From NCBI RefSeq assembly GCF_000182925.2, contig NC_026505.1, forward strand, positions 6,200,001-6,264,000: a stretch of DNA of 64,000 nt, in the 5' to 3' direction. Positions 34,418 through 43,495 of this stretch are shown here, one piece after another. Every line of letters begins with the position of its first letter. Positions within the stretch are counted from its first letter, which is position 1. Origin of the DNA: Neurospora crassa OR74A. Its lineage: Eukaryota; Ascomycota; Sordariomycetes; Sordariales; Sordariaceae. The notes beneath the pieces are model-generated. The model was not told the origin of the DNA and searched no databases. It worked only from the letters and a program-made list of their open reading frames with translations. A program made the translations under genes and the position numbers.

Positions 34418-35793
34418 CCTGAATGATTGCTGGGTGTGGTCACCGCCGATTATGTCAAGTGTAAGGAAGGTGGTTGAGCTGAAAGATGATGTAAAGGTCC
34501 CCGTAGTGAGGAAATGTCGCACTTGGATTCAGAGACTGATAGTAATGTGTCGATAAGCGGCTGGCTTGAAAGTGATGAATGACGATGTTCGATGCGGTGT
34601 TTGCTGTGTTTGAGGTCAAGGAAAAGGAGGAAGGAGTAAGGAGCGGGGTGCATCCATGTCCTTGTCTGCGCTTAGGTAAGCATAGTAAGCATGCACAACC
34701 CTGTACACGTAGCCGGGCAGCTGCACATGAATGCATTAGGCAGTTTGGGTGGCACATCACACGCTACGTACCTCTACCGATCCAATCGAAGAGGTCTTGA
34801 TGTTTAGGAAGTGTGGTGTTGATGGTTAGAGGAGTAACAACTGGTGCACGGTTGTAGCCACACGCACGCATGTTGCTTGCCATTGGCATCAACCTTCTTT
34901 CCTCAATTTGATACTTGAAGCTGGAGGCAGGTACCTTCTGCAGGTAGATAGGTACTAGGTAGGTAGGTACCTGGTAGCGAGTGCATCACGCACGGGAAAA
35001 CATGCCCGCACCATATCCTGCGAATGTCGACATCTTTGATCCTGTAGTCAACTACTACGTACAACTCCATCAAGGTCCAAACAAATGAAGGAAGATTCAC
35101 TGGTCCTCGATCCATATACGCCAAAGACCTTTTTTCTTCCTACTCTTATCTGCCAGCAACGCACTTCCAAGCGCGTTCGCACCATCGTCAACCCATCTCG
35201 ATAATCCAGACGATATCCGAACACTGGTTCGAGACTCTAGAAGGAAAGTAGGGGCTCAACAAACGAGGAAAAAAGAAGAAAGGGAAGGAAGGGCGGGGTC
35301 CAAGATGCCATTCAGCATAATCTTGCATCCCCAACGAAGGCGTTTTTCTTCCTTGCCTAAGGTAGGTGGGTACATTCCAAATCTTGTCAATACTCGCCTT
35401 ATGCAGGAATCCGGTCACTTGATTACAACCATCACATCAGTGTTGATGCACAATGACAAGAGGTACAAGTCCTGGCTACATGATAATATTTTTCTGCTAC
35501 AGTTCATGTACGAGTTTACCCGGCTGTGCCTTACATCTTCCTTAATCCCTTTGTGAAAACCATTCCAAGTTCCCACACTTTTTCCTCTAATCCTCAAACA
35601 GCAACAGATTCCTCTACTACATCACAGCCAGTACCATAATCCCTCATTACCTCCCAATACAACCATCAGCTTAGGCACGTCTTGATGCCAACGTTGGCCT
35701 GCAAATACCTGTCAGTCACCATCACCGGCATGGCTTCCTTATTTTCGAAGGGGTCTCACATACATGTACCTGGAGGTAAGGTAGGCAATGTTC
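34418..35793. other. array spacer 9/10, no gene supported
   Basis: About 1.4 kb. A dense TAGG/TACC stretch lies at about 34927-34980 and a TACCTCTA at 34769. Frames are short. Confidence 0.45.
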
Positions 35794-36738
35794 CTAAAGG
35801 TACATATCCAACGGAACAGGCCTCTTACTAGGACTATCGTCACCCTCGTCCTTGCCCTTGCCCTTGCTCTTGCGCTTATCCTGGTTACTACCGGCACCAG
35901 GAGGAGCAGCAGCAGCAGCAGCAGCGCGAGCGGCAGCACGACCGGCAAGAGCGGCAGGGGCAGGCTGCTGAACGAAAGGAGGCTGAACGAAAGCGGGAAC
36001 ACCAGTAGAATGGACCTGAACGGAACCCGAACCGACCAACATGAACTCGGCCATGTAAACGCCGGTGTGAAAGCGGGTAGTGGAAGGGCCGTTGGTGTTG
36101 ATGTTGAAGGTGGTCGTGGTTCCGGGGGCGTCCACCTCGGTCTCGGTCTTGGAGCGCTTGTTGGCGCTGTCTTGGCCGTTGTCGGAAGGGCGCTTGTTCA
36201 CGTTGTTGATGGCGACGGGGTTCATGTTGGTGGTGTTGGCAGGAACCAAGGCGGTGCTGTTGAAAGGGGCGGGGACAGGAACAGGGGCCATGGTGATGTT
36301 GTTGGCAGGGACTAAGGCGGTGCTGTTTGCATTGACAGGGTTGACAGCGTTGACATTGTTGTTGGCAGGGACTAAGGCGGTGCTGTTGGCGTTGACAGCG
36401 TTGACAGTGTCGTTGGTCTTGACCAAGGCAGTGCTGTTGGCATTGGCGACGTTGACGGTGTTGACAGCGATGACAGCGTTGTTGGCGACTTGGCCAGCAG
36501 TGGGCAGCAGATTATTGGACATGTCACGGAGTGACTTGAGGAAGTGATCATGGAACTGTTCAGCAGAGGCACCAGAATCTCTATGAGTGCCCTTCTGGTA
36601 CTGCTTGGCCAGGTCGTTGAAGACGGCGGTCAACTCGGCCTCTCGCTTTCCAGAGGCGGCAGGGTGACAGTCAACCACAAGCTTCTTCGCAGAGGTCCTG
36701 GCCCATCTGATTGGGTTTCTTCCACCGTGTCCGGGCAT
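35794..36738 (-). CDS. array member 10, with NSTALVPANN repeats
   Basis: A 314-residue member. Helical module: KREAELTAVFNDLAKQYQKG, then AEQFHDHFLKSLRDMSNNLLP, with FHDHF in place of WHEYF. The linker is long and contains four imperfect NSTALVPANN-type repeats. It ends in NKRPSDNGQDSANKRSKTE, which has the exact KR-x10-KRxK spacing of a classical bipartite nuclear localisation signal. The C-terminal module (TFNINTNGPSTTRFHTGVYM, then EFMLVGSGSVQVHS) is recognisable but shuffled in register. A poly-Ala stretch and a second basic tail (NQDKRKSKGKGKDEGDDSPSKRP) follow. A GCCAATATAAG promoter element stands at about 36890-36900. There is no intron. Confidence 0.8.
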   Translation of the reverse strand: MPGHGGRNPIRWARTSAKKLVVDCHPAASGKREAELTAVFNDLAKQYQKGTHRDSGASAEQFHDHFLKSLRDMSNNLLPTAGQVANNAVIAVNTVNVANANSTALVKTNDTVNAVNANSTALVPANNNVNAVNPVNANSTALVPANNITMAPVPVPAPFNSTALVPANTTNMNPVAINNVNKRPSDNGQDSANKRSKTETEVDAPGTTTTFNINTNGPSTTRFHTGVYMAEFMLVGSGSVQVHSTGVPAFVQPPFVQQPAPAALAGRAAARAAAAAAAPPGAGSNQDKRKSKGKGKDEGDDSPSKRPVPLDMYL

Positions 36739-38076
36739 CTTGTTTGCAGTTGGAGGTGATTATACCGACAGAAGGTGTAGTGTCCAAAGGATTGTCGATG
36801 GCAGACAGGTAGAGTCAGGAGTGGTTGTTGACGAGACTGTGTACTTCGGGTCGAGGAACAAAGCAAGAGCAAGTTCATTTTGAGCTCTTCTTATATTGGC
36901 TGGAGAAATATTCAACGCCAAGTTACTCGGAAAAGGTCCCTGCGAAAACTACGTGGAAATTTGGCTACCTCTAGGTTTCGCTGCAGGTCACAGATATGGC
37001 TTTCTCCACAAGAGCTTGCATTCGATAGAGTCTCCTGCCTTCACCTTGTGTCGTTAGCCGAATCCAAACCAAAAGGCACCTTCAGCGCCAGCACTACCGG
37101 AACACTGGTCGCGTGAAGTGGCCGGAGGGTGGCAAAAAGCCTGCAAGGCAGTACGCAACGGCTCTTGGCTAGGTAGTGAAAAGCCGTGCAGAATGTCCCG
37201 TAGGCCTCCTCCGGAGCCTTAGCCGAAGACTACCTCTAGAAGGTTTGATAGAAGGATATGAAAGCCGAGAGAATTCATGTTCCACTTGGCAAGACAACGT
37301 GAATTGACTGAGCGCTTGCGGAACAAATCAACGGCATTTGGAGTAGTAGTATTCCTTAATTCTCTACGAGTTCCCAGCAAAGAAACATGCACACACGCTA
37401 CAAACAACTCAATGCTGCCGAGTGTCCACTAGCCTTAGATCTTTGATACCCTATGCACCATCACCCATGTCCAGCGATGCTTCCTCGGGGAACTCTTGTC
37501 GAGAATGGTTCGCGCCTCTACATCCACTAGATGCCTAGGGAAACTCGATGTCCGTTGATGGGCCTAGTACCTAGTGGTGTATGCTCCAGCCGAGGAACAC
37601 TTGATGTTCCTGCCGAAGATCAATAGCTGGTAATCGTAGCCTACAGTAGAGGTACCTATAGGCTTCACCTTCTGGCTTTGAAACATCAGTACCGTCGTGC
37701 CCATCAGCCGGGATAACATGAGCAACACGGGAACCTAGAGCGGGAGTGACTGGGGGGTGCAAGCGGCAGAGAAATCCACCTCTAGGCAAGGAGACGTAGG
37801 AAACATTTAGCTCCAGAGACCGAAATCAGCGTCCTCGTTGGGCTCCCCGTACTCTATACATGAGCAGGTGCATGTAATCAGTATCTAAAAGCGATGCGTG
37901 GGCGAATGGATGTCCTCACCGTAAATCCTCTCCTCCTCCTCCTTCTCCTCAGTAGCACATGCGCTACCAGTAGCAGTACCAGTAACAGTACTGCCGGCAA
38001 CAGAGGCAGCAATACCGACGGAGGGGACGTAAGCGGACCTGGAAGAACCCTCACCAATCAACTAAAATCTCTCATA
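36739..38076. other. array spacer 10/11
   Basis: About 1.3 kb. Holds the promoter of member 10 and three TACCTCTA/TAGAGGTA octamers (36966, 37231, 37647). A 3' exon of member 11 may lie near 37900-38040 (a CCAG acceptor at about 38039), but the reading frame could not be settled. Confidence 0.45.
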
Positions 38077-38634
38077 TTAGCCACGTGAACCCGACACCCG
38101 AGTTTGCTTTCTGGATGACAGTCGTACTTGGTTGAGGGTACCTCTGTGGACATGGACCGTAACCGTGGCCGGGCCGTTCAGCAGAAACTCGAGGGTCGTC
38201 GCAGTGCCCTCTTTGACAATGCGGGCTTTGTAGCCTCCTTGGTTGTCCACTTTGAAGGTGATGTCGTCGGAGGAAGAGGAATCGGTGGGCTTGACATCGA
38301 TAGTAGTAGTAGTAGCACTGGCATCAGAGGGCGCGGTGATTTCCAGTCTTGCAATCGCCTCGCATAGTTCACCGATGCTATCAAGATCTTTACAGGGTGG
38401 CAGATCTCTCAAAACCCTGCCGAAAGCAGCGACAAAGTAGTTACACCACGCGAGACTGTAAAGATCGCTAGCCCAACCCGAACGAACTCGCTTGTCGAAC
38501 TCCTCGGCGAGGTCTTGGAGGACTTTGCTTAATGCCATCAGAGAACTAGGGGGTTCGGACTGGGAGGTATCCAGAAGCCTCGACCACAATTCGGCCGCCT
38601 TTTTTCTACCAACAGGATCCGGGAACGGCGACAT
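38077..38634 (-). CDS. array member 11
   Basis: A 185-residue member. Helical module: LMALSKVLQDLAEEFDKRV, then LAWCNYFVAAFGRVLRDLPP, closest to member 9 (WYNYFVAAFEKILRELPP), so 9 and 11 may be a related pair. The linker is short and Ser/Thr/Asp-rich with no KR clusters. The C-terminal module is near consensus: ITFKVDNQGGYKARIVKEG, LEFLLNGPATVTVHVHRG. A short basic end follows. The 3' end may be spliced; GTAC donors lie just after VHVHRG, but no acceptor can be chosen with confidence. A TATATAG lies at 38819-38825. Confidence 0.78.
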   Translation of the reverse strand: MSPFPDPVGRKKAAELWSRLLDTSQSEPPSSLMALSKVLQDLAEEFDKRVRSGWASDLYSLAWCNYFVAAFGRVLRDLPPCKDLDSIGELCEAIARLEITAPSDASATTTTIDVKPTDSSSSDDITFKVDNQGGYKARIVKEGTATTLEFLLNGPATVTVHVHRGTLNQVRLSSRKQTRVSGSRG

Positions 38635-39637
38635 TCTGATTGCCTGGGGCGTTGACGGATGATGGGTCTGGGGAAGCCGGTTGAGATGATGATCAGGGAC
38701 TCCTGTAGAGAGCTTTATGGAGACACGGCCACTTTTGGTTGGAGGTGGACAGTAAACGACAAGAAGAGGCTGGGTGCTGTAGTGGCAATGCTGAAATAGA
38801 AACAGGAACCAAGCCAGCTATATACCTGTGGGTTGGGACAGGAGAGCCGGTGTGTTGTTGTTTGCGTGGAAGACAATGGAGAGAAGTAAGGAGAAGCTGT
38901 CCCATGGCAACGTTTGTAGTCTTTACTCAACGGAAGAGTACATACAAGTTGGTCCTTTCATACCTGTTCTTCATCCGCAATTCAAGCAAAGCGCAAAGGT
39001 ATCTCTACGTGGAGACATCTGCCGTGATCTGGAATGGGCGTTGGAGCTTCCCAGGACATTGTCTGTTGATTCGCTGGCGAGAATGAAGAAGAAAGAAAGA
39101 GATCAGGACATCAAGTAAACGTAGGTTGACTGGTGCACAGAAGAAACAATTCACATTCGCCGTCAAAGCCATCATCGGGTAAATGGAGAAGAATGCGCTT
39201 TCCATTATCTGCTATCAAGGAGTACTTCTACTTCTCCATCCATCCCACACATGTTGAGTCATCCATCGGCTATGACAGATAAGGAAGCAACCGTCATTCC
39301 CCCGCTCCCTTTCACAGACTTCCCTCAATGGCGAGCAAGAGTGATGGCAGTGCCCGGGTGTTCCAGGGAATTGACAATGGAAGCTTCCCTCTGAGTTGGG
39401 GTATGGAACAGAAGGTGCGCGTCAGGGAATCGAATTCCAGAGGTGTAGGTAACCAGACGCTCCTTTTTCTTCAGCTGCTCTACCAGATGCCGAAAGAGAA
39501 ATTGCAGTGGCGTCAGTGTCTGAAACGTGAGGAGAACTTTGAAGAAGGCAACAGTGGCAGGAAAGAAATTGCTCAAGAGGGGTAACCCACTCAACGCTCC
39601 TTCCCTTACAACTCCAACAGCATACCCCGCTTCGTTC
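38635..39637. other. array spacer 11/12
   Basis: About 1 kb. Promoter of member 11 (TATATAG at 38819-38825); no gene seen. Confidence 0.45.
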
Positions 39638-40312
39638 TCAGTTGTCACTCTCGTCGCAATCATCGACGGCAGCAGCAGAGGCAGCACTCTTCTGAATTAA
39701 CCTGACCTGAACCGTCGCAGGGGTGCTGGAGCTGAACTCGCCGAGTGGAATGTCGCCCTCGAAGACGCGAACGGTGTAGGGGCCTCTCGCGTGAACTGTA
39801 AAGTTCGTGGCACCCGCTTCGGTTTTGGCGCCCTTGCTTCTGTTCGGGGTGTTCAAGTCGTCATCCTCTGTCGCGGCGGGACGCTTGTTGTTGTCGTCGT
39901 TGTTATTGACATCGAAACCAGCCCTCAGAAACGCCCTCAAGGTAGCAGGTGACGCGGGATTTCCCCTCCCTTCAAATGCTTTGCGATTGGCATCGATAAG
40001 CTCGCGAACAGTCTTCATCAAATCCTCAGTACTGGCTGGCGAGTACTTCAACATCTTGCGAAGCGACTCGACAAAGTACACATGCCAGTACTGGCTAGGT
40101 GCGTCCTTGTGCAACCGCATGTCTAGGTCCAATCGCCCATCCCACCCTTTCAGGGAGAGTTCGCAGTATCTGGCGGCAAAGTCTTGGAGGGCGTCTGAGA
40201 GCTCTCCCTTCCATCTTGGGTCCGTCGACAGCTTGTCTTTGATGAGGAATTCCGCAAGACTCTCTATAGCCTGCTCCCGCGTGAACACGCGTGATTGGGG
40301 GGGTTGCGACAT
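39638..40312 (-). CDS. array member 12, with nucleoplasmin-like KRPAAT signal
   Basis: A 224-residue member. Helical module: QAIESLAEFLIKDK, RWKGELSDALQDFAARYCEL, then QYWHVYFVESLRKMLKYSPA. The linker contains NNNDDNNKRPAATEDDD and NRSKGAKTEAG; KRPAAT is the same string as the first half of the nucleoplasmin bipartite signal. The C-terminal module is TNFTVHARGPYTVRVFEGD, then STPATVQVRLIQKS. The start is ATG at 40312, since the upstream extension is unlike the family. No intron. Function unknown. Confidence 0.82.
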   Translation of the reverse strand: MSQPPQSRVFTREQAIESLAEFLIKDKLSTDPRWKGELSDALQDFAARYCELSLKGWDGRLDLDMRLHKDAPSQYWHVYFVESLRKMLKYSPASTEDLMKTVRELIDANRKAFEGRGNPASPATLRAFLRAGFDVNNNDDNNKRPAATEDDDLNTPNRSKGAKTEAGATNFTVHARGPYTVRVFEGDIPLGEFSSSTPATVQVRLIQKSAASAAAVDDCDESDN

Positions 40313-40662
40313 GTTGACTAAAAGTGAAATGGCGGCGAGTCTGATGCCTTCCAGAGAGGTTGTTTGGAGCGGGCGAAAGGAAAATAACATCGAACTTTGC
40401 TTCAAATGTTGAGGATGTGTGGTAGTGATTGCTCCTGGTTGAAAGCTCTAAATAGGTGGCAAGTGGGACGTGTTGTTGTCGAGACCTGGCAGGAAGGAAG
40501 TCAGGGTCAACAAGCTTCTCTTTTGACTGACAGACTGACAGTGGACATATCTCAAGGCGCTTCAAAATAGGAGTCAAGTTTTCAACCCCAAGCGACAGGT
40601 AGTCCAATCACGTAACCTTCAGCTGTCGGCCTGCGAAAATATCTCTTCTCGGTTCGCAAGTG

Positions 40663-41091
40663 TTACGTGTGATGCCCAATCCATACACGATCTTCCCTTG
40701 ACCACTCCCTGACCTCTATCCCGGAAGCTCTCAATCTCGACAGTATGGTAATCGTCAACACTTGTACCAGACTTCCTTTCCCTTCCTCCTGATGCTCCAG
40801 CGCATCAACCGCCTCCTTCAGTTTGTCGACATTAGGCGGCAGCTCCTTTAGCGTGTTTTGGAGTGACTTGACAAAGAACTTATGCCACAGTGTGCTGGGG
40901 TGGTCGTCAGAATTGTCGAACCCGGTGGTACCAAGAAGAACTTCTGGCGAGAGCTCATGATACTTGACAGCAAAAGCCTGAAGGACATCCGCCAGTTCTT
41001 TCTCCCAGCCCTTACCAGAGTGGTAGTTGAGAAGGATGTGTGACAGCTTCTCAGCTGCTCTGTCATTTGACATGACCTTGGACATGGACAT
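40663..41091 (-). CDS. array member 13, lacks the C-terminal module
   Basis: A 142-residue member at the right end. The helical module is close to consensus: KELADVLQAFAVKYHELSP, then TLWHKFFVKSLQNTLKELPP, followed by KLKEAVDALEHQEEGKG. After VQVLTITILSRL the protein stops within about 20 residues, so linker and beta module are missing. Only about 350 bp separates it from member 12, too little room for the missing part unless it was lost. It may be a naturally truncated, helical-module-only form or a partly deleted gene. The start ATG at 41091 is followed by a second at 41085. Confidence 0.72.
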   Translation of the reverse strand: MSMSKVMSNDRAAEKLSHILLNYHSGKGWEKELADVLQAFAVKYHELSPEVLLGTTGFDNSDDHPSTLWHKFFVKSLQNTLKELPPNVDKLKEAVDALEHQEEGKGSLVQVLTITILSRLRASGIEVREWSREDRVWIGHHT

Positions 41092-42742
41092 TTTGATTGC
41101 GGGGTGGTAGCAGAAAGCAAAGATTGATGAGGCGCTTGGGTTTGAGGTGGAGAGAAAGGGGCAAGTCGTTGTGGGTGACGAAAGACGTGTGAGGACGGAG
41201 TGTTTTTGTTGTTGACGGAAGATCAATGTGTAAGAAGTAACTGACTGCTCGAGTGGTGGTTTTGAGGTCAAGGAAGAAGGTGAGAAACACACCTCGTTTC
41301 AAAAAGTGATCAGGGCTGCTGCAGGTGGCAGAAAAGATATATGGCGTTGCCAGCTGTCTATATACAGGCAGGATAAGTCTCTCGTTTCATCTCATCTCAA
41401 TTGCATGGGGTCGAGAGTGGTTTTACCACTAAGGCTGACGCCTCTACTCATCCTCTTTCCCCACGCAACCATATATCCCATCCACCTATGTCAACTGTCA
41501 TATGGAACGTCCGTCAGGTAAATTTGATGTTGCGCGGCTGTCCTGACAAGCTGCCAATAACCATGAAACTTGGCAAATCCAGGGGCACGAGAAGACTGCC
41601 CGTACACCCCGCACACGCACACGCACACACTTGAGGCGTCAACAACCACTTACTTGGCAGAGTGGGGATATGGTATTGAAAGTCTGAAATAGAATGTGAT
41701 TTGACGAATATGGAAGGGACGAAAGTCCACGGCGCGAAGTGGCGGGCACTCTTCATCACCTCTAGCGAGTACCGTGACCTACCTTGGCCTTCAGAGGGTG
41801 CCGGGGACCCCAACCCATCGGTATCTTAGGTACTCTGGATGTCAGTTTATACCTACAGTGGGGGTTGCGAGGCCTTTTTGACGAGTTGAAGATGAAACGA
41901 AGAATGGCTTTGGTAGGTAGACAGGCGAGGCGAGGTCGAAAATGCCACACGGATTGACACCTGTAACGGGACGCACTTTCTCCGCCTGGGACAAAGCGCA
42001 TCTCACCTCACCTACAACTTCACCACGTAAGACACCCAGAATATGAAAACAAATTCTCGATGGCGAGGCAAAATCAAGAAGCAATGAATGACAGATGGAG
42101 ACCCTCAACCAAATGGTAAGAAAGAAACCGTCGTTGTTGGATGACAAGAATCGCGTCAGCAATCGAAGCTGGTGTTTCGCGCGATGGTATTTTGTGTAGA
42201 ACCAGCGAGCGGTTGATTGTTTGATATGTGTTTCGTCAAAGGTGAAAGGCAGAATGAATGGGTATTGTGTAGGTACAGGTCAGGTCAGGTCAATAAGTAG
42301 GTAGGTACATCGCGGGGATGGAAGAAAAGGAATCCAGCGGAGTACACAGCTGAGGGTGCACGGGGTGCCTTTCTCCGCTAATACCTGCACCCGCACCCCA
42401 GCCGCATGGGATGTCAACAGACACCCGCCGGACCCCAACTTCACTGCTGAGGAAAACTAGTCCAACACGTGACAAAATGTTGAATTGCAATAGATTGAAC
42501 CGGTGAAAGCTTAACCAGATTACTCCCGTCCGCAACTAGAGATCTGCTTCAAAACATGTCAATCCCTCAAAAAGGCCGAGTGTCCAACCTCCCTCCCTCC
42601 CTCCCTCTCTCCGCCCGCCTGTCCGTCCACCATGTGCATGCAGTGCGTGCGGACCGAACCGCAATAGGTATTCATCAAGTGTGCTACATACATAGTTCCA
42701 CTTTCAGCAGGGTTCCTCCAACAAAAGCACAACAAGCCTAAT
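41092..42742. other. right flank of the array, no gene seen
   Basis: About 1.65 kb without a supportable gene. Frames up to 106 codons occur but have no domain and overlap each other. Short CA and CCCT repeats occur at about 41610-41630 and 42587-42610. Confidence 0.5.
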
Positions 42743-42855
42743 GCCTGCTTAGCATAGTGGCTAATGCGTTGCACTTGTATAACTACCTAATCTCCTTAGC
42801 GAGACTAGGTAACGACGACATGCAAAGATCACAGGTTCGATTCCTGTAGTAGGCA
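42743..42855 (+). tRNA. tRNA-Thr (anticodon TGT) with 40 nt intron
   Basis: Clean cloverleaf: acceptor GCCTGCT pairs with AGTAGGC; T8 A9; D-stem GCAT/ATGC with loop AGTGGCTA; anticodon stem TTGCA/TGCAA with loop C-T-TGT-A-[intron]-A, giving anticodon TGT at 42776-42778; variable AGATC; T-stem ACAGG/CCTGT with loop TTCGATT. An intron of 40 nt (42780-42819) lies one base 3' of the anticodon, the standard place for nuclear tRNA introns. A T-run just downstream serves as the pol III terminator. The A-box (TAGCATAGTGG) and B-box (GGTTCGATTCC) are intact. It would decode ACA threonine codons. Confidence 0.93.
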
Positions 42856-42856
42856 T

Positions 42857-42877
42857 TTCTTTTTCCATTTTTTTTTT
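42857..42877 (+). terminator. pol III T-run terminator of the tRNA
   Basis: T-rich runs (TTTCTTTTTCC then a longer T-run) begin one or two bases after the tRNA end, as expected for RNA polymerase III termination. Confidence 0.6.
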
Positions 42878-43495
42878 TCCTCTTTACTGATCCCACTTTT
42901 TCTAATCAATCCTTTCTCTTCGGTTGTGTTGTTGTGCAGTTGGCTTTTGGTTTTGGTCTTTTTTTCTACGTGAGAAATCAGGGGTAAAGTTGGGACTTGG
43001 GGTTGGGAGTGGTTGCGAGCAAGACATGCCCGTTTTAGTAACGCCGAGAAGATAGATGACTTTACTAGCTCTATAGGTCTGTCATGCACTTCCATTGTGT
43101 GGGACTTCGGCTCTAGATTGACTGCCCTTTTACTTTGAGGTTGTGGCTAGCAAAAGGATCCGTCGGCCCAAACGGCTCGAACAATTCTCAAGTACCTTAG
43201 TTCGAGGCTGTCCTTGTTCGTAGAGACAATAAGCCATGCCATAATTAGCTCGGCACTGAACAAAGGTCGGGAGGTTTTTTTTCTTTATACAAGGCACAAC
43301 TTGTAAGGCCATTGTTCGCTTGTAGTCCCCGGGATTATTCTCTTTGTGCACCCGAGTCTCTATAAACAGCCGAGTACGACCGTATTCCGAAATGCTGTTC
43401 AGTTCTATTCTCTTAAATTTCTTCATTCACTTTCACTTACACTCACTTACCACCTGAAACCCATAGAGCATAGACACATCCATCAAATTTCAACC
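42878..43495. other. intergenic, leader of the kinase-like gene
   Basis: No gene seen. The frame of the next gene is open back to a GTG at 43346, but the first ATG in frame is 43496. Confidence 0.5.

Noticed and set aside
34927-34980. TAGG/TACC run as a possible CRISPR-like or satellite array
   Set aside because: Units are 4-5 bp and irregular with no spacers. It belongs to the dispersed TACC/TAGG motif class.
43346-43495. Extended N-terminus of the kinase-like gene
   Set aside because: It begins with GTG in a leader-like stretch; the ATG at 43496 has the CAACCATGG context.
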